In this document: positions 8,862 through 17,733 of the stretch, piece by piece
How positions within the stretch are numbered: position 1 is the first letter of the stretch
Layout: each line of letters begins with the position of its first letter
Assembly: GCF_025567625.1 (NCBI RefSeq)
Contig: NZ_JAOQJC010000002.1
Span: 124,001-188,000, forward strand
Origin: Paenibacillus sp. J5C2022
GTDB lineage: Bacteria; Bacillota; Bacilli; Paenibacillales; Paenibacillaceae
Length of the DNA: 64,000 bases
Direction of reading: 5' to 3'
Notes under the pieces: generated by a model
The model's database searches: none
Seen by the model: only the letters and a program-made list of their open reading frames with translations
Told to the model about the DNA's origin: nothing
Position numbers and translations under genes: made by a program

Positions 8862-9236
8862 ATGTTCCAGGCAAGAGGAGAGAAGCATTGGGTCATTCCC
8901 GACGGTTATATTCCTCCGACCAGCTCGGGCGAGCTGATCAGTCATGAGTCGATCTGCGTGCTGAACTGCTCATCGGAGGAAGCGCTAATCAGATGCACGA
9001 TATTTTTCGAGGATCGCGAGCCGATGGAGGATATTGTCGTAGTGGTGCCCGGCAGGCGCACGAAGCATATCCGCACCAGCTCGCTGCAGAAGGATGGAGC
9101 GCCGATTCCGGTCGGCGTTCCCTACGCGATTGAAGTTCGCAGCGACATACCCGTCATTGTTCAATACAGCCGGCTGGATGCTACTCAGCCGGAGAACGCA
9201 TTAATGTCAACGATAGCCTATCCGTTGAAGGGATAG
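8862..9236 (+). CDS. ASRT-family (Anabaena sensory rhodopsin transducer-like) protein
   Basis: A 124-residue single-domain beta-rich protein. The motifs WVIPDGYIPP, SHESICVLN, FFEDREP, RTKHIRTSSL, PYAIEVRSDIPVIVQYSRLD and ALMSTIAY match the Anabaena sensory rhodopsin transducer family. No rhodopsin gene is in the window, so a photosensory role is unlikely. Sitting 16 bp after rhaEW and 27 bp before the isomerase, it is clearly part of the rhamnose operon. ASRT itself forms a tetramer that can bind DNA or small ligands. A carbohydrate or phospho-sugar binding role is therefore plausible, but it is inference. It has a strong GGGGAGG ribosome binding site. Confidence 0.85.
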   Translation: MFQARGEKHWVIPDGYIPPTSSGELISHESICVLNCSSEEALIRCTIFFEDREPMEDIVVVVPGRRTKHIRTSSLQKDGAPIPVGVPYAIEVRSDIPVIVQYSRLDATQPENALMSTIAYPLKG

Positions 9237-9263
9237 CATTATATATAGGAGAGGGTGCTTGCT

Positions 9264-10490
9264 ATGTCTATATCTGATCGCGCATATGCGCTGTTCGAGG
9301 AACAGCAGGGAGCAAGAGGCATCGATGTGAATGAAGTGAAGGCGCAGCTGAAGCAGCTGCGCATCGAGACGCCGTCATGGGGATACGGCGATTCCGGCAC
9401 AAGATTTAAAGTGTTCAAGAAGGAAGGGGTGCCGCGCGATCCGTTCGAGAAATTCCAGGATGCCGCGCAGGTGCATAAACTGACGGGGCTGGCGCCTTCC
9501 GTCGCCATTCATATTCCTTGGGACAAAGTGGAGGATTACGGCAAGCTGAGAAGCCATGCGGAGAGTCTGGGGCTGTCGATCGGCGCGGTCAATCCGAACC
9601 TGTTCCAGGAGGACGAGTATATGCTGGGCAGCGTGACGAACGCGGATGCCACCGTACGCCGCAAGGCAACGGACCATCTGCTGGAATGCGTCGACATCGC
9701 CAAGGAGACGGGGTCGCGCGACTTGAGCCTGTGGTTCGCCGACGGCACCAACTATCCGGGGCAGGGCAATATCCGCAAGCGCAAGGGCTGGATGCAGGAC
9801 GCGCTGACGGAGATGTACAAGGCGATGACGCCGGAGATGCGGATGCTGATCGAGTACAAGTGCTTCGAGCCGGCCTTCTATCATACAGATCTGGCGGACT
9901 GGGGCATGGCCTACAACATGGCGCTCAAGCTGGGGCCGCAGGCCGAGGTGCTCGTCGATACGGGCCATCATCTGCCGGGTGCCAACATCGAGCATATCGT
10001 CGCTTATCTGATTGACGAGAAGCGGCTGGGCGGCTTCCACTTCAACAGCCGCAAATATGCCGATGACGATCTCATTGTCGGAACTGTGAATCCCTATGAG
10101 CTGTTCCTTATCTTCTATCAGATTCTGAACGCCGCGGGTGAAGCGGATAGCGGAATTCGCCATTGCGTCAGCAACATCGCTTACATGATCGACCAGTCCC
10201 ACAATATCGAGTTGAAAATACCGGCGATGCTTCGTTCCGTCCTGAACGTGCAGACCCAATACGCGAAGGCGCTGCTCGTCAATCAGGCGGAAGTGGAGGA
10301 AGCGTCCGCCCGCGGCGACGTACTTGGTGCGGAGCATGCCGTTCGCAGCGCATTCGAGTTCGACGTCACGCCGCTGCTGCATGTCATCCGCGAGGAGCAA
10401 GGCTTGCCGACTGATCCTATGAAAGCTTATCTGGAGAGCAGCTACGGCAGCGATATTCTGGCAAGGGGCAAAGGCGGTGCTAGCTGGTGA
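9264..10490 (+). CDS. rhaI: L-rhamnose isomerase (Gram-positive RhaI type)
   Basis: A 408-residue (beta/alpha)8 sugar isomerase of the xylose-isomerase-like superfamily that converts L-rhamnose to L-rhamnulose. Visible metal-site pieces are LIEYKCFEPAFYHTD (Glu), VDTGHHLPGANIEHI (Asp/His) and GGFHFNSRKYADDDL (His, Asp pair). Its length fits the RhaI group, not the E. coli RhaA group. ATG 9264 is ten bases behind AGGAGA; an in-frame GTG at 9255 is too close to that site. Its TGA overlaps the GTG start of rhaB in GTGA, which indicates translational coupling. Confidence 0.88.
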   Translation: MSISDRAYALFEEQQGARGIDVNEVKAQLKQLRIETPSWGYGDSGTRFKVFKKEGVPRDPFEKFQDAAQVHKLTGLAPSVAIHIPWDKVEDYGKLRSHAESLGLSIGAVNPNLFQEDEYMLGSVTNADATVRRKATDHLLECVDIAKETGSRDLSLWFADGTNYPGQGNIRKRKGWMQDALTEMYKAMTPEMRMLIEYKCFEPAFYHTDLADWGMAYNMALKLGPQAEVLVDTGHHLPGANIEHIVAYLIDEKRLGGFHFNSRKYADDDLIVGTVNPYELFLIFYQILNAAGEADSGIRHCVSNIAYMIDQSHNIELKIPAMLRSVLNVQTQYAKALLVNQAEVEEASARGDVLGAEHAVRSAFEFDVTPLLHVIREEQGLPTDPMKAYLESSYGSDILARGKGGASW

Positions 10491-11959
10491 CCTATGTGCT
10501 GGCTTTCGATCTCGGCGCAAGCAGCGGCAGAGCGATGCTCGGCCGCATCGAGAACGGCAGAATCCAGCTGGAGGAGCTGCACCGGTTCTCGAACGATCCC
10601 GTAGCGATCGGCAATCGCCTGCATTGGGATATGCTGCGTCTGCTGCAGGAGTTGAAGCAGAGCTTGCTTAAGGCGAAGCATCGCGGCATCGCGATCAGCA
10701 GCATCGGAATTGACTCCTGGGGCGTCGATTTCGGATTGATCGGAGACAACGGCGAATTGCTGGGCAATCCTTATCATTACCGCGATGCCCATACGAACGG
10801 CGTCTACGAGGAAGTGGTGGAAGAGCTGACGTATGACGAGATATTCCGCCGGACCGGCATTCAATTCATGTCGATCAATACGCTGTATCATCTGGCCGCG
10901 ATGAAGCGGGCGAATTCCCCCCTGCTGAAGGAAGCGAAGCACTTCCTGATGATTCCGGCGCTGCTTCGCTACTTCCTGACGGGCAAGATGCACAATGAGT
11001 TCTCGCTGGCGACGACGACGCAGATGTTCAATCCCGTCTCGAACGACTGGGACGGGACGCTGCTTGAAGGCATCGGCGTAGACCGTTCCATCATGGGGAC
11101 GGTTGTGGCGCCCGGCACAGGGGTCGGCGAGCTGCGAGAGTCGATCTGCACGGAGCTTGGCGTTCCCGCCGTTCCCGTCTATGCCGTGGCGGAGCATGAT
11201 ACGGGATCGGCGGTTGCCGCCGTTCCCGCGCTCGCGCCGTCCTTCGCTTACCTGAGCTGCGGCACCTGGTCGCTGATCGGAACCGAAGTGGGGAACCCCG
11301 TCCTGACGGAGCGGGCCCAGCAGTTGAACTTCACGAACGAAGGCGGCGTATACGGCACTTACCGCTTGCTGAAGAACATTATGGGCTTATGGCTGCTGCA
11401 GGAGTGCAGACGCGCGTGGGAACGCGAAGGCGCCTCCTATACGTTCCCGGAGCTGGTGAAGCTGGCCGACGAAGCGAAGCCGTTCGCCTTCTTCATGGAC
11501 TGCGATGACGATCTGTTCCTGCAGCCCGGCCATATGCCGGAAGCGATCGACGCCTATTGCGCCAGAACGGGCCAGCAGGTTCCGGATAATCCGGGGGCGT
11601 ATGTGCGCGGCATTCTGGAAAATCTGGCGTTCAAATACAGGTATGCGCTGGAGCAGACGGAGGAGCTGGCTGGCGCCGTCTTCGAAGGGCTGCACATGGT
11701 CGGCGGAGGTATTCAGAATACGCTGTTGTGCCAGTGGACGGCGAATGCGATCGGCAAGCCGGTATGGGCGGGACCCGTCGAGGGAAGCGCGATCGGCAAT
11801 ATGCTGGTACAATGGATAGCAAGCGGCAAGCTTACCGACATCTGGGAAGCGAGGAAGCTTGTCCGGGAATCCTTCCCGATCGAGCTCTATGAGCCGCAGG
11901 ATGCGGCGGCCTGGCGTAATGCCTATGAGACATTCGTCATGACGACGAAGCTGGCGTGA
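10487..11959 (+). CDS. rhaB: Rhamnulokinase
   Basis: A 490-residue FGGY-type carbohydrate kinase that phosphorylates L-rhamnulose at O1. N-terminal phosphate-1 motif LAFDLGASSGRAMLG, catalytic-base region ISSIGIDSWGVDFGLI, adenosine motif LHMVGGGIQNTLLCQWTA and the FGGY C-terminal GPVEGSAIGN are all visible. The GTG start overlaps the rhaI stop by four bases. It feeds L-rhamnulose-1-phosphate to the RhaEW aldolase. Confidence 0.92.
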   Translation: MTYVLAFDLGASSGRAMLGRIENGRIQLEELHRFSNDPVAIGNRLHWDMLRLLQELKQSLLKAKHRGIAISSIGIDSWGVDFGLIGDNGELLGNPYHYRDAHTNGVYEEVVEELTYDEIFRRTGIQFMSINTLYHLAAMKRANSPLLKEAKHFLMIPALLRYFLTGKMHNEFSLATTTQMFNPVSNDWDGTLLEGIGVDRSIMGTVVAPGTGVGELRESICTELGVPAVPVYAVAEHDTGSAVAAVPALAPSFAYLSCGTWSLIGTEVGNPVLTERAQQLNFTNEGGVYGTYRLLKNIMGLWLLQECRRAWEREGASYTFPELVKLADEAKPFAFFMDCDDDLFLQPGHMPEAIDAYCARTGQQVPDNPGAYVRGILENLAFKYRYALEQTEELAGAVFEGLHMVGGGIQNTLLCQWTANAIGKPVWAGPVEGSAIGNMLVQWIASGKLTDIWEARKLVRESFPIELYEPQDAAAWRNAYETFVMTTKLA

Positions 11960-12080
11960 CGGCTGTCGCGCGGGCGGATCAATCCAACTGTTCGACTGTA
12001 AAGTGTCGCGATTGCATATGAAAGCGGACAACGGGATGTTATGATAGACGAGTGATTACTTGCGGGAAAGAGGTAAGGGT

Positions 12081-12839
12081 ATGCTGGTAGCAGAACGTTA
12101 TGACAAAATAGTGGAGCTTGTCAATGAGAGAGGCAGCATCCGCGTAACGGAGCTAAGCGAGCTGTGTCAGGTGACGGAGGAGACGATTCGCCGCGATCTG
12201 GACCGGCTGGAGCAGGCGGGACGGCTGCGCCGCACGCACGGCGGAGCCGTCAGCGTCCGCGACCAGCAGCCGGAGACCCCTTACTTCGAAAGGGAAGTTG
12301 CCCATGCGGACGAGAAGCGGCGGATCGCAGAGGAAGCGGTGGAGCTGATCTCGCCGAAGGAACGCATCTTGCTCGACGCCAGCACGACCGCATGGTATAT
12401 GGCGGCGCGAATGCCGGATATTCCGCTTACTGTGCTGACCAATTCCATCAAGGTGGCGCTGGAGCTGGCGGGCAAGGAGCGGATCGAGGTTATCTCTACG
12501 GGCGGCATATTGGCATCGCGCAGCTTGTCTTATGTCGGTCCGCTGGCGGAGCGCTCGCTTGACGCCTACCATGTCGATAAGGCTTTTCTGTCGTGCAAAG
12601 GGGTGCATCTGGAGCGGGGAATAAGCGAATCCAATGAGCTGCAAGCGCGCATTAAAGGCCAGATGGTAGGGATGGCAGACGAAATCGTGCTGCTTGCGGA
12701 CTCCAGCAAGTTCGGCGTTCAGGCGTTCACGCATGTTGCCGGGCTTGGCGACATTCACCGCATCGTAACCGACAGCGGCCTGGCTTCGGACGTGCGCGGC
12801 GAGCTGTTGGAGCGGGGGATTTCGGTTACGGTCGTATAG
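12081..12839 (+). CDS. rhaR: DeoR-family transcriptional regulator, likely rhamnose repressor
   Basis: A 252-residue DeoR-family protein. Residues 1-60 are the helix-turn-helix, with the signature RVTELSELCQVTEETIRRDLDRLEQAGRLRRTHGGAV. The rest is the sugar-phosphate-binding DeoR C-terminal domain, with ILLDASTTAWYMA and ISTGGILASRSLSYVGPLA. ATG 12081 follows AGAGGT by seven bases; an upstream in-frame TTG is less likely. It follows rhaB by 121 bp and precedes lutA by 39 bp. A rhamnulose-phosphate-type inducer is inferred from family and context. The direct repeats at 6701 and 6731 are its probable operators. Confidence 0.85.
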   Translation: MLVAERYDKIVELVNERGSIRVTELSELCQVTEETIRRDLDRLEQAGRLRRTHGGAVSVRDQQPETPYFEREVAHADEKRRIAEEAVELISPKERILLDASTTAWYMAARMPDIPLTVLTNSIKVALELAGKERIEVISTGGILASRSLSYVGPLAERSLDAYHVDKAFLSCKGVHLERGISESNELQARIKGQMVGMADEIVLLADSSKFGVQAFTHVAGLGDIHRIVTDSGLASDVRGELLERGISVTVV

Positions 12840-12878
12840 GATACCGGTTGGAGGAACGTGCACAAGGGGGTGCAACAT

Positions 12879-13607
12879 ATGAAAGTGTCTTTATTTATTA
12901 CTTGTTTGAGCGATGCCATCTTTCCCCGGGTAGGGGAAGCGATGGCAAGGCTGCTGGCGGAATACGGCGTTACGCTTCACTTTCCCCGTCTGCAGACATG
13001 CTGCGGGCAGCCGGCTTACAACAGCGGCTACTGGAAGGAAGCGCGGGAATCCGCCAAGACGATTCTGGATGCCTTCGAGGATAGCGACTTCGTCATCTCG
13101 CCGTCTGGCTCTTGCACAGGCATGATTCACCATTACGACAAGCTGTTCGAGCACGAGCCCGCTATGCTGGAGCGAGCGCGCAAGCTGAAGGGCAAAGCTT
13201 ACGAGTTCACGCAGTTTCTCGTTCAAGTGCTCGGCGTCACGGATGTAGGCGCACAATTTCCTCATACTGTGACCTATCATCCATCCTGCCATGGCACCCG
13301 CATATTGGGCGTCAAGGACGAACCCTTGCAGCTGATGGAGAAGGTTCGGGGACTTACGCTTGTGCCCCTTCCGTTCGCAGAGGACTGCTGCGGCTTCGGT
13401 GGCACCTTCGCCGTCAAGATGGCGGATATATCCGGTGCTATGGTGACGGAGAAGGCCGATCATGTGCTGGAGACGGAGGCTGAGGTGCTCGTCGGCCTGG
13501 ATATGGCCTGCCTCATGAATATTGCGGGCAATCTGCATTATCGCGGCAAGCCGGTGCGGGTGATGCATCTTGCGGAGCTGCTGTACGAAGGAGTGAAGGG
13601 AGCATGA
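12879..13607 (+). CDS. lutA: L-lactate utilization protein LutA (CCG-domain Fe-S oxidoreductase)
   Basis: A 242-residue protein of two CCG domains: CCGQPAYNSG near residue 36 and EDCCGFGGTF near residue 165, with additional Cys at PSGSCTG and YHPSCHG. LutA works with LutB and LutC to oxidise L-lactate to pyruvate and pass electrons to the respiratory chain. The ATG at 12879 is seven bases behind AAGGGGGTG and gives the family N-terminus MKVSLFITCL; a GTG at 12858 is a weaker alternative. It shares an ATGA overlap with lutB. Confidence 0.93.
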   Translation: MKVSLFITCLSDAIFPRVGEAMARLLAEYGVTLHFPRLQTCCGQPAYNSGYWKEARESAKTILDAFEDSDFVISPSGSCTGMIHHYDKLFEHEPAMLERARKLKGKAYEFTQFLVQVLGVTDVGAQFPHTVTYHPSCHGTRILGVKDEPLQLMEKVRGLTLVPLPFAEDCCGFGGTFAVKMADISGAMVTEKADHVLETEAEVLVGLDMACLMNIAGNLHYRGKPVRVMHLAELLYEGVKGA

Positions 13608-15124
13608 GCGGAGGGAAAGCGACGGGCGCAAGCGTGAAGGCGAGAGCCGAGGTGGCGCTGAACGACGAATTTCTGCGCAAGGCGGTCCGCTTCACGACCG
13701 AACGGCTGCGCGGCGGCAAGAAGCGCGCTTCGGAGGAGCACGGCAACTGGGAGGAATGGCGCGAGCGCGGACGGCAGATCCGTCTGCACACGATCGCCCA
13801 CTTGGATTATTACTTGAACTTATTCGTAGACAATGCGCGGGCGAACGGCGTGCACGTTCACTTCGCGGAGACGGCGGAAGAAGCCGTCAAGCTGACGCTG
13901 GACATCGCGGAGCATGCCAAGGCGCGGTCGGTAGTCAAGTCGAAGTCCATGGTGACGGAGGAGCTTCATCTGAACCATGCACTGGAATCGATCGGCGTCG
14001 AAGCGGTGGAGACCGATCTCGGGGAATACATTATCCAGTTGGCCGGCGAGATGCCTTCGCATATCGTCATCCCGGCCATTCATAAGAACCGCTATCAGAT
14101 TGCGGAGCTGCTGTCGAAGGAGGCGGGTTATACGCTGCCGCCGGACACGACCGCGCTTGCAGGATTCGTGCGGAAGCGGTTGCGCGAGAAGTTCCTGGAG
14201 GCGGACATCGGCATGACCGGCTGCAACTTCGCGATCGCCGAGACCGGCTCCATGGTGCTGTTCGAGAATGAAGGCAATGCGCGAATGGTCAGCACGGTGC
14301 CGAAGACGCAAGTTACGCTAATGGGCATGGAGCGCATTATCCCGTCATGGGAGGATCTCGAAGTGATGGCGACACTGCTGCCTCGCTCGGCGACGGGCCA
14401 GAAGCTGACGATGTACATGTCCGGCATTACCGGCCCTCGCCGCGAGAGTGACGGCGACGGCCCTGAAGAGATGCACATCATTATCGTGGACAACGGCCGT
14501 TCCCTGCAGCTTGGCGATCCGGAATTCCAGGAGCTGCTGAACTGCATCCGGTGCGGCGCATGCCTGAACGCATGTCCCGTCTACCGTCATATCGGCGGAC
14601 ATGCTTACGGCAGTACTTACAGCGGGCCGATCGGTGCGGTACTCACACCGTCGCTGAAGCAGAACGTGGCAGAATGGGACGATATCGCCAACGCCTCCAG
14701 CCTGTGCGGAGCGTGCTATGAAGCTTGCCCGGTCAAAATCCCGCTGCACGATATGCTCGTGTACTTGCGCCGCCGCAAGGTGGAGGGCGGGCACGGCAAC
14801 AAGCTGGAGTCGCTCGGCATGGGCGGATTCGCCACCGTCATGGGCAGCGCCAAGCGGCTTGGCGGCATTATGCGTCTGGGCAAGCTGGGACAGAAGCTTG
14901 TCGTTCGCGACGGCTATATCAGGACGAAGCTGGGACCGCTGAAGGGCTGGAACAAATACCGGATAACGCCAAGCTTGCCCAGTCAGTCGTTCCGCGATCG
15001 GTGGGATACGCTGGAAGGGGAGCTGAAGAGCTCGCTTAGAGAGATGGACCCTGCCATTCGCGAGCGAATGGCTGCGCGAGCGCAGCAGGGGAAGTCCGGG
15101 CAAGGAGGGAACGGCCATGACTGA
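13604..15124 (+). CDS. lutB: L-lactate utilization iron-sulfur protein LutB
   Basis: A 506-residue protein. The N-terminal two-thirds are the LUD domain (KSKSMVTEELHLNHALE, TGCNFAIAETGSMVL). The C-terminal third carries two [4Fe-4S] sites, CIRCGACLNACPVYRHIGG and CGACYEACPVKIPLHDML. It is the electron-transferring subunit of the LutABC lactate oxidation system. Its start overlaps the lutA stop (ATGA) and its end overlaps lutC by eight bases, indicating tight coupling. Confidence 0.93.
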   Translation: MSGGKATGASVKARAEVALNDEFLRKAVRFTTERLRGGKKRASEEHGNWEEWRERGRQIRLHTIAHLDYYLNLFVDNARANGVHVHFAETAEEAVKLTLDIAEHAKARSVVKSKSMVTEELHLNHALESIGVEAVETDLGEYIIQLAGEMPSHIVIPAIHKNRYQIAELLSKEAGYTLPPDTTALAGFVRKRLREKFLEADIGMTGCNFAIAETGSMVLFENEGNARMVSTVPKTQVTLMGMERIIPSWEDLEVMATLLPRSATGQKLTMYMSGITGPRRESDGDGPEEMHIIIVDNGRSLQLGDPEFQELLNCIRCGACLNACPVYRHIGGHAYGSTYSGPIGAVLTPSLKQNVAEWDDIANASSLCGACYEACPVKIPLHDMLVYLRRRKVEGGHGNKLESLGMGGFATVMGSAKRLGGIMRLGKLGQKLVVRDGYIRTKLGPLKGWNKYRITPSLPSQSFRDRWDTLEGELKSSLREMDPAIRERMAARAQQGKSGQGGNGHD

Positions 15125-15842
15125 GACGCATGCGGAGTGGCTGAAGCAGCTTGAAGCGCAGTCCCGGGAGAAGCAGCAGCGGTTCATGAGCCGCATAGCC
15201 GGCAGGCTGGGGCATCCTCAGCTGAAGGAGAGGCCTCAGCATCCTTATCGCGGTGCGCCGGACTTCTGGCGGCAGAAGGAGTGGACGGCGGAGGAGAAGA
15301 TCGAACAGTTCACGAGCAACTTCCTGTCCGTCGGCGGTCATGTGGAGCGCGTACAGGGCATGGAGGAGGCGTCGGCGTTCATCGCGGGCAAAGCGCGGGA
15401 GATGAGCGCCAAGTACATTGTCCGCCAGGACGAAGCGGAGCTGACTGCGCTCTCTCTGGAGCAGGAGCTTCCGGAAGCAGACGTTGCGGTATGGAACAGC
15501 GACGCAGAGGACAATTGGAAGGCGCGTGCGGCGGGAGCCGACTTTGGCATCGTGATGGCCGACCATGCGGTGGCGTATACCGGCTCCGTCGTCGTGGAGT
15601 CCGCCAAGGAGAAGGGGCGTTCGGTAAGCCTTCTTCCGACCGTGCTGTTCATCATCATCCCCGCCCTGCGGCTGAAGACCAGACTTGGCGAAGTGCTGAC
15701 AGGGTTCGATGAGAGAGGGCGCGCCGGTCTGCCGGCCGGCATTCACTTCATCTCCGGCCCGAGCCGTTCCTCGGATATCGAGAACGACTTGACGATTGGC
15801 GTGCATGGGCCGGGCATCGTCTATGCTCTGCTCGTCGAATAG
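15117..15842 (+). CDS. lutC: L-lactate utilization protein LutC
   Basis: A 241-residue LUD-domain protein, the third LutABC component. Recognisable parts are the LutC-like N-terminus RFMSRIAGRLGHP, DFGIVMADHAVAYTGSVVVES and the C-terminal ISGPSRSSDIENDLTIGVHGPG, typical of LutC/YkgG. It overlaps the end of lutB by eight bases and closes the operon; a strong terminator follows 36 bases later. Placing lutABC behind rhamnose genes joins lactate formation to lactate oxidation. Confidence 0.92.
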   Translation: MTETHAEWLKQLEAQSREKQQRFMSRIAGRLGHPQLKERPQHPYRGAPDFWRQKEWTAEEKIEQFTSNFLSVGGHVERVQGMEEASAFIAGKAREMSAKYIVRQDEAELTALSLEQELPEADVAVWNSDAEDNWKARAAGADFGIVMADHAVAYTGSVVVESAKEKGRSVSLLPTVLFIIIPALRLKTRLGEVLTGFDERGRAGLPAGIHFISGPSRSSDIENDLTIGVHGPGIVYALLVE

Positions 15843-15877
15843 CGCCATCCGGAATACGATTGCTTGAATAAAAAGGA

Positions 15878-15928
15878 AAGGACCTCAGCATCCGCATGCA
15901 GTGCTTGCGGATGCTGAGGTCCTTTTTT
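15878..15928 (+). terminator. Strong intrinsic terminator of the rha-lut operon
   Basis: A 19-bp perfect stem (15878-15896 with 15906-15924, starting AAGGACCTCAGCATCC), a 9-base loop and a T run. The upstream A run makes it usable from both directions. Confidence 0.92.
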
Positions 15929-16020
15929 GATGATATAGAGTTTATACCATTCGAGTTGAATACCTGAGTCTAGTGGATTGACTCATGCGAGTCGGACTAG
16001 TGTTGGAATCCTACACGAAA

Positions 16021-16530
16021 TTGGCGAAAACCCGGGCGAGCGCGCCTGTAGTGTATGCAGCCAACACTAGAGTGGCGAAAACCCGGGCGAGCGCGCCTGT
16101 AGTGTATGCAGCCAACACTAGAGTGGCGAAAACCCGGGCGAGCGCGCCTGTAGTGTATGCAGCCAACACTAGAGTGGCGAAATCTCGAGCGAGCGCGCCT
16201 ACAGTGTATGCAGCCAACACTAGAGTGGTGAAAACCCGAGTGAGCGAGCCTACAGTGTATGCAGCCAACACTAGAGTGGTGAAAACCCGAGTGAGCGAGC
16301 CTACAGTGTATGCAGCCAACACTAGAGTGGCGAAAACCCGGGCGAGCGCGCCTACAGTGTATGCAGCCAACACTAGAGTGGCGAAATCCCGAGCGAGCGC
16401 GCCTGTAGTGTATGCAGCCAACACTAGAGTGGCGAAAACCCGGGCGAGCGCGCCTGCAGTGTATGCAGCCAACACTAGAGTGGCGAAATCACATACAAGC
16501 GCGCTCCTCAGTGCAACCTACACCGGAGCG
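16021..16530. repeat. Tandem array of a 51-bp unit (nine full copies plus a degenerate tenth)
   Basis: Copies start at 16021, 16072, 16123, 16174, 16225, 16276, 16327, 16378, 16429 and 16480 (the last diverged). Each unit has a variable half (GGCGAAAACCCGGGCGAGCG and variants) and a 25-base block, beginning GTGTATGCAGCC, that is identical in all nine full copies. In five copies TAGTGT and ACACTA (9 bases apart) can pair; the others keep a five-base AGTGT/ACACT pairing. The period is a multiple of three, so long frames stay open on both strands; the + strand frame 15985-16536 would encode 17-residue repeats (VAKTRASAPVVYAANTR). It lacks a convincing ribosome binding site and copy differences often change residues, so I treat the array as non-coding. 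An inverted CCAACACTAG lies just outside, near 16004. Confidence 0.9.
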
Positions 16531-16794
16531 TCGTAAAGGAGCATACGAGCCGGAAAAGAGTTCACTGCTTCACTAGCTGGATTTATTGTCGTTAGATGCC
16601 GACTTTGTAATCAGCTCTTCGTTGCTAAATGGATTTCCTGCATTTATTTTCATCCATTCCTCATAATTGCCGTTCATTTATCAATATCAACTGGATGATT
16701 TCCATTTAGGTGGAATGAAATCTAAGTTTCCCTAAGGAATTAGGACATCAAATCCATCTATTCAGCAACAATCGAGAGAGGGCTCCGTCCACCT
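16531..16794. other. Intergenic region after the tandem array
   Basis: No gene seen. The stretch is more A/T-rich than the array. It contains an imperfect inverted pair: TTCGTTGCTAAATGGATTT near 16619 and AATCCATCTATTCAGCAACA near 16750, possibly remains of an interspersed repeat. Confidence 0.35.
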
Positions 16795-17733
16795 CTAAGG
16801 AATCGTCTTCAGATAAGTCTCGATGAATTCCAGTGCCTTCTCGGGGTTGTTCGCATTGGCCCGAACGGCGACAATGAGGTCTGCATACAGCATGTTCAGA
16901 TCGTCCGCCAGCTGCGACTCCTTCAAGTCTACACCGTAAATCTGCGCTGCCGCGTCACCTTCCGCCTGGAGCTTCATCGCGGTATCGTCCGTCAATTGCT
17001 CTGCAAGCTGCGGAGTATCCCCCAAGTTCAGGAATACGTTCTGGCCGCCGATCCAATTGAACATGAACTTGTCGACAATGTAAATGTCGGGATGCTCCGA
17101 CATGAGCGTCACGATCGCCTTCTGCAGATGAGCGTACTGACTGGCTTCATCCTGCGGCACGAATACGAGCGAATGCTCGATCCGCTTCCATTCCGGGAAG
17201 CTCTTCAGCAGCGACTGGCCGAGTCTGTCGTTGTAATACTCGTCCCGCTCCGGTCCGGTCTGCTCCTTCGTATCGGGCTCCATGAACGTGCCCATCATGC
17301 TTATCGTCAGATCGACCGGCGGCAGGCTGGCGAGAAACTTCTCGTGCTCCCGCTTGTCGATGTAGCTGTTAATGCCGTAAATGATAAGCGCAATAAGGAT
17401 AATGGCGCCGATGGTGTGGAATCTGTAGTAACGCCAGAAGTGGTCCATCTTCTGGGCTTGTCCCGAGAAGCGCTTGTACTTGCCGTACTCCTTCTCGTTG
17501 AACGCGTCCGTCACCTTCCGGTCCTCATAGGCCAGAATGAGACGATAGGCTTCCGTGATGGTCTTGAAGTCGGTTTCTTGCTGCTGGTATTTCCCGGTGA
17601 CGCTTTCATTTCTTTGTTCTTTGGTGCGCGACCGCTCCCTCTTCAACAAAGTTGTGTATCGCTTCTCCACTTCTTCCTTGGATGAGCCCTCATCCAGTCC
17701 CAATATTGCGTAGGCTTTCTTCAAGTCTTCCAC
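16795..17733 (-). CDS. Membrane protein with a degenerate J domain
   Basis: A 312-residue protein. Residues 1-75 look like a J domain (LKKAYAILGLDEGSSKEEVEKRY then FKTITEAYRLILAYEDRK), but the HPD motif needed to stimulate Hsp70 is absent, the equivalent position reading RERSRT. One transmembrane segment follows (about 108-125, TIGAIILIALIIYGI). The remainder is predicted extracytoplasmic and shows motifs reminiscent of solute-binding proteins (DIYIVDKFMFNWIGG). The GTG start lies about ten bases behind GAGGTGAC. The function is unknown; DnaK stimulation is unlikely. Confidence 0.7.
   Translation of the reverse strand: MEDLKKAYAILGLDEGSSKEEVEKRYTTLLKRERSRTKEQRNESVTGKYQQQETDFKTITEAYRLILAYEDRKVTDAFNEKEYGKYKRFSGQAQKMDHFWRYYRFHTIGAIILIALIIYGINSYIDKREHEKFLASLPPVDLTISMMGTFMEPDTKEQTGPERDEYYNDRLGQSLLKSFPEWKRIEHSLVFVPQDEASQYAHLQKAIVTLMSEHPDIYIVDKFMFNWIGGQNVFLNLGDTPQLAEQLTDDTAMKLQAEGDAAAQIYGVDLKESQLADDLNMLYADLIVAVRANANNPEKALEFIETYLKTIP

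Noticed and set aside
16021..16530. CRISPR array
   Set aside because: Units are contiguous and near-identical throughout; there are no unique spacers and no cas genes in the window.
15985..16536. Long open frames on both strands across the 51-bp array
   Set aside because: The 51-bp period is a multiple of three, so frames stay open by arithmetic. No ribosome binding site precedes 15985 and copies differ at coding positions without synonymous bias.
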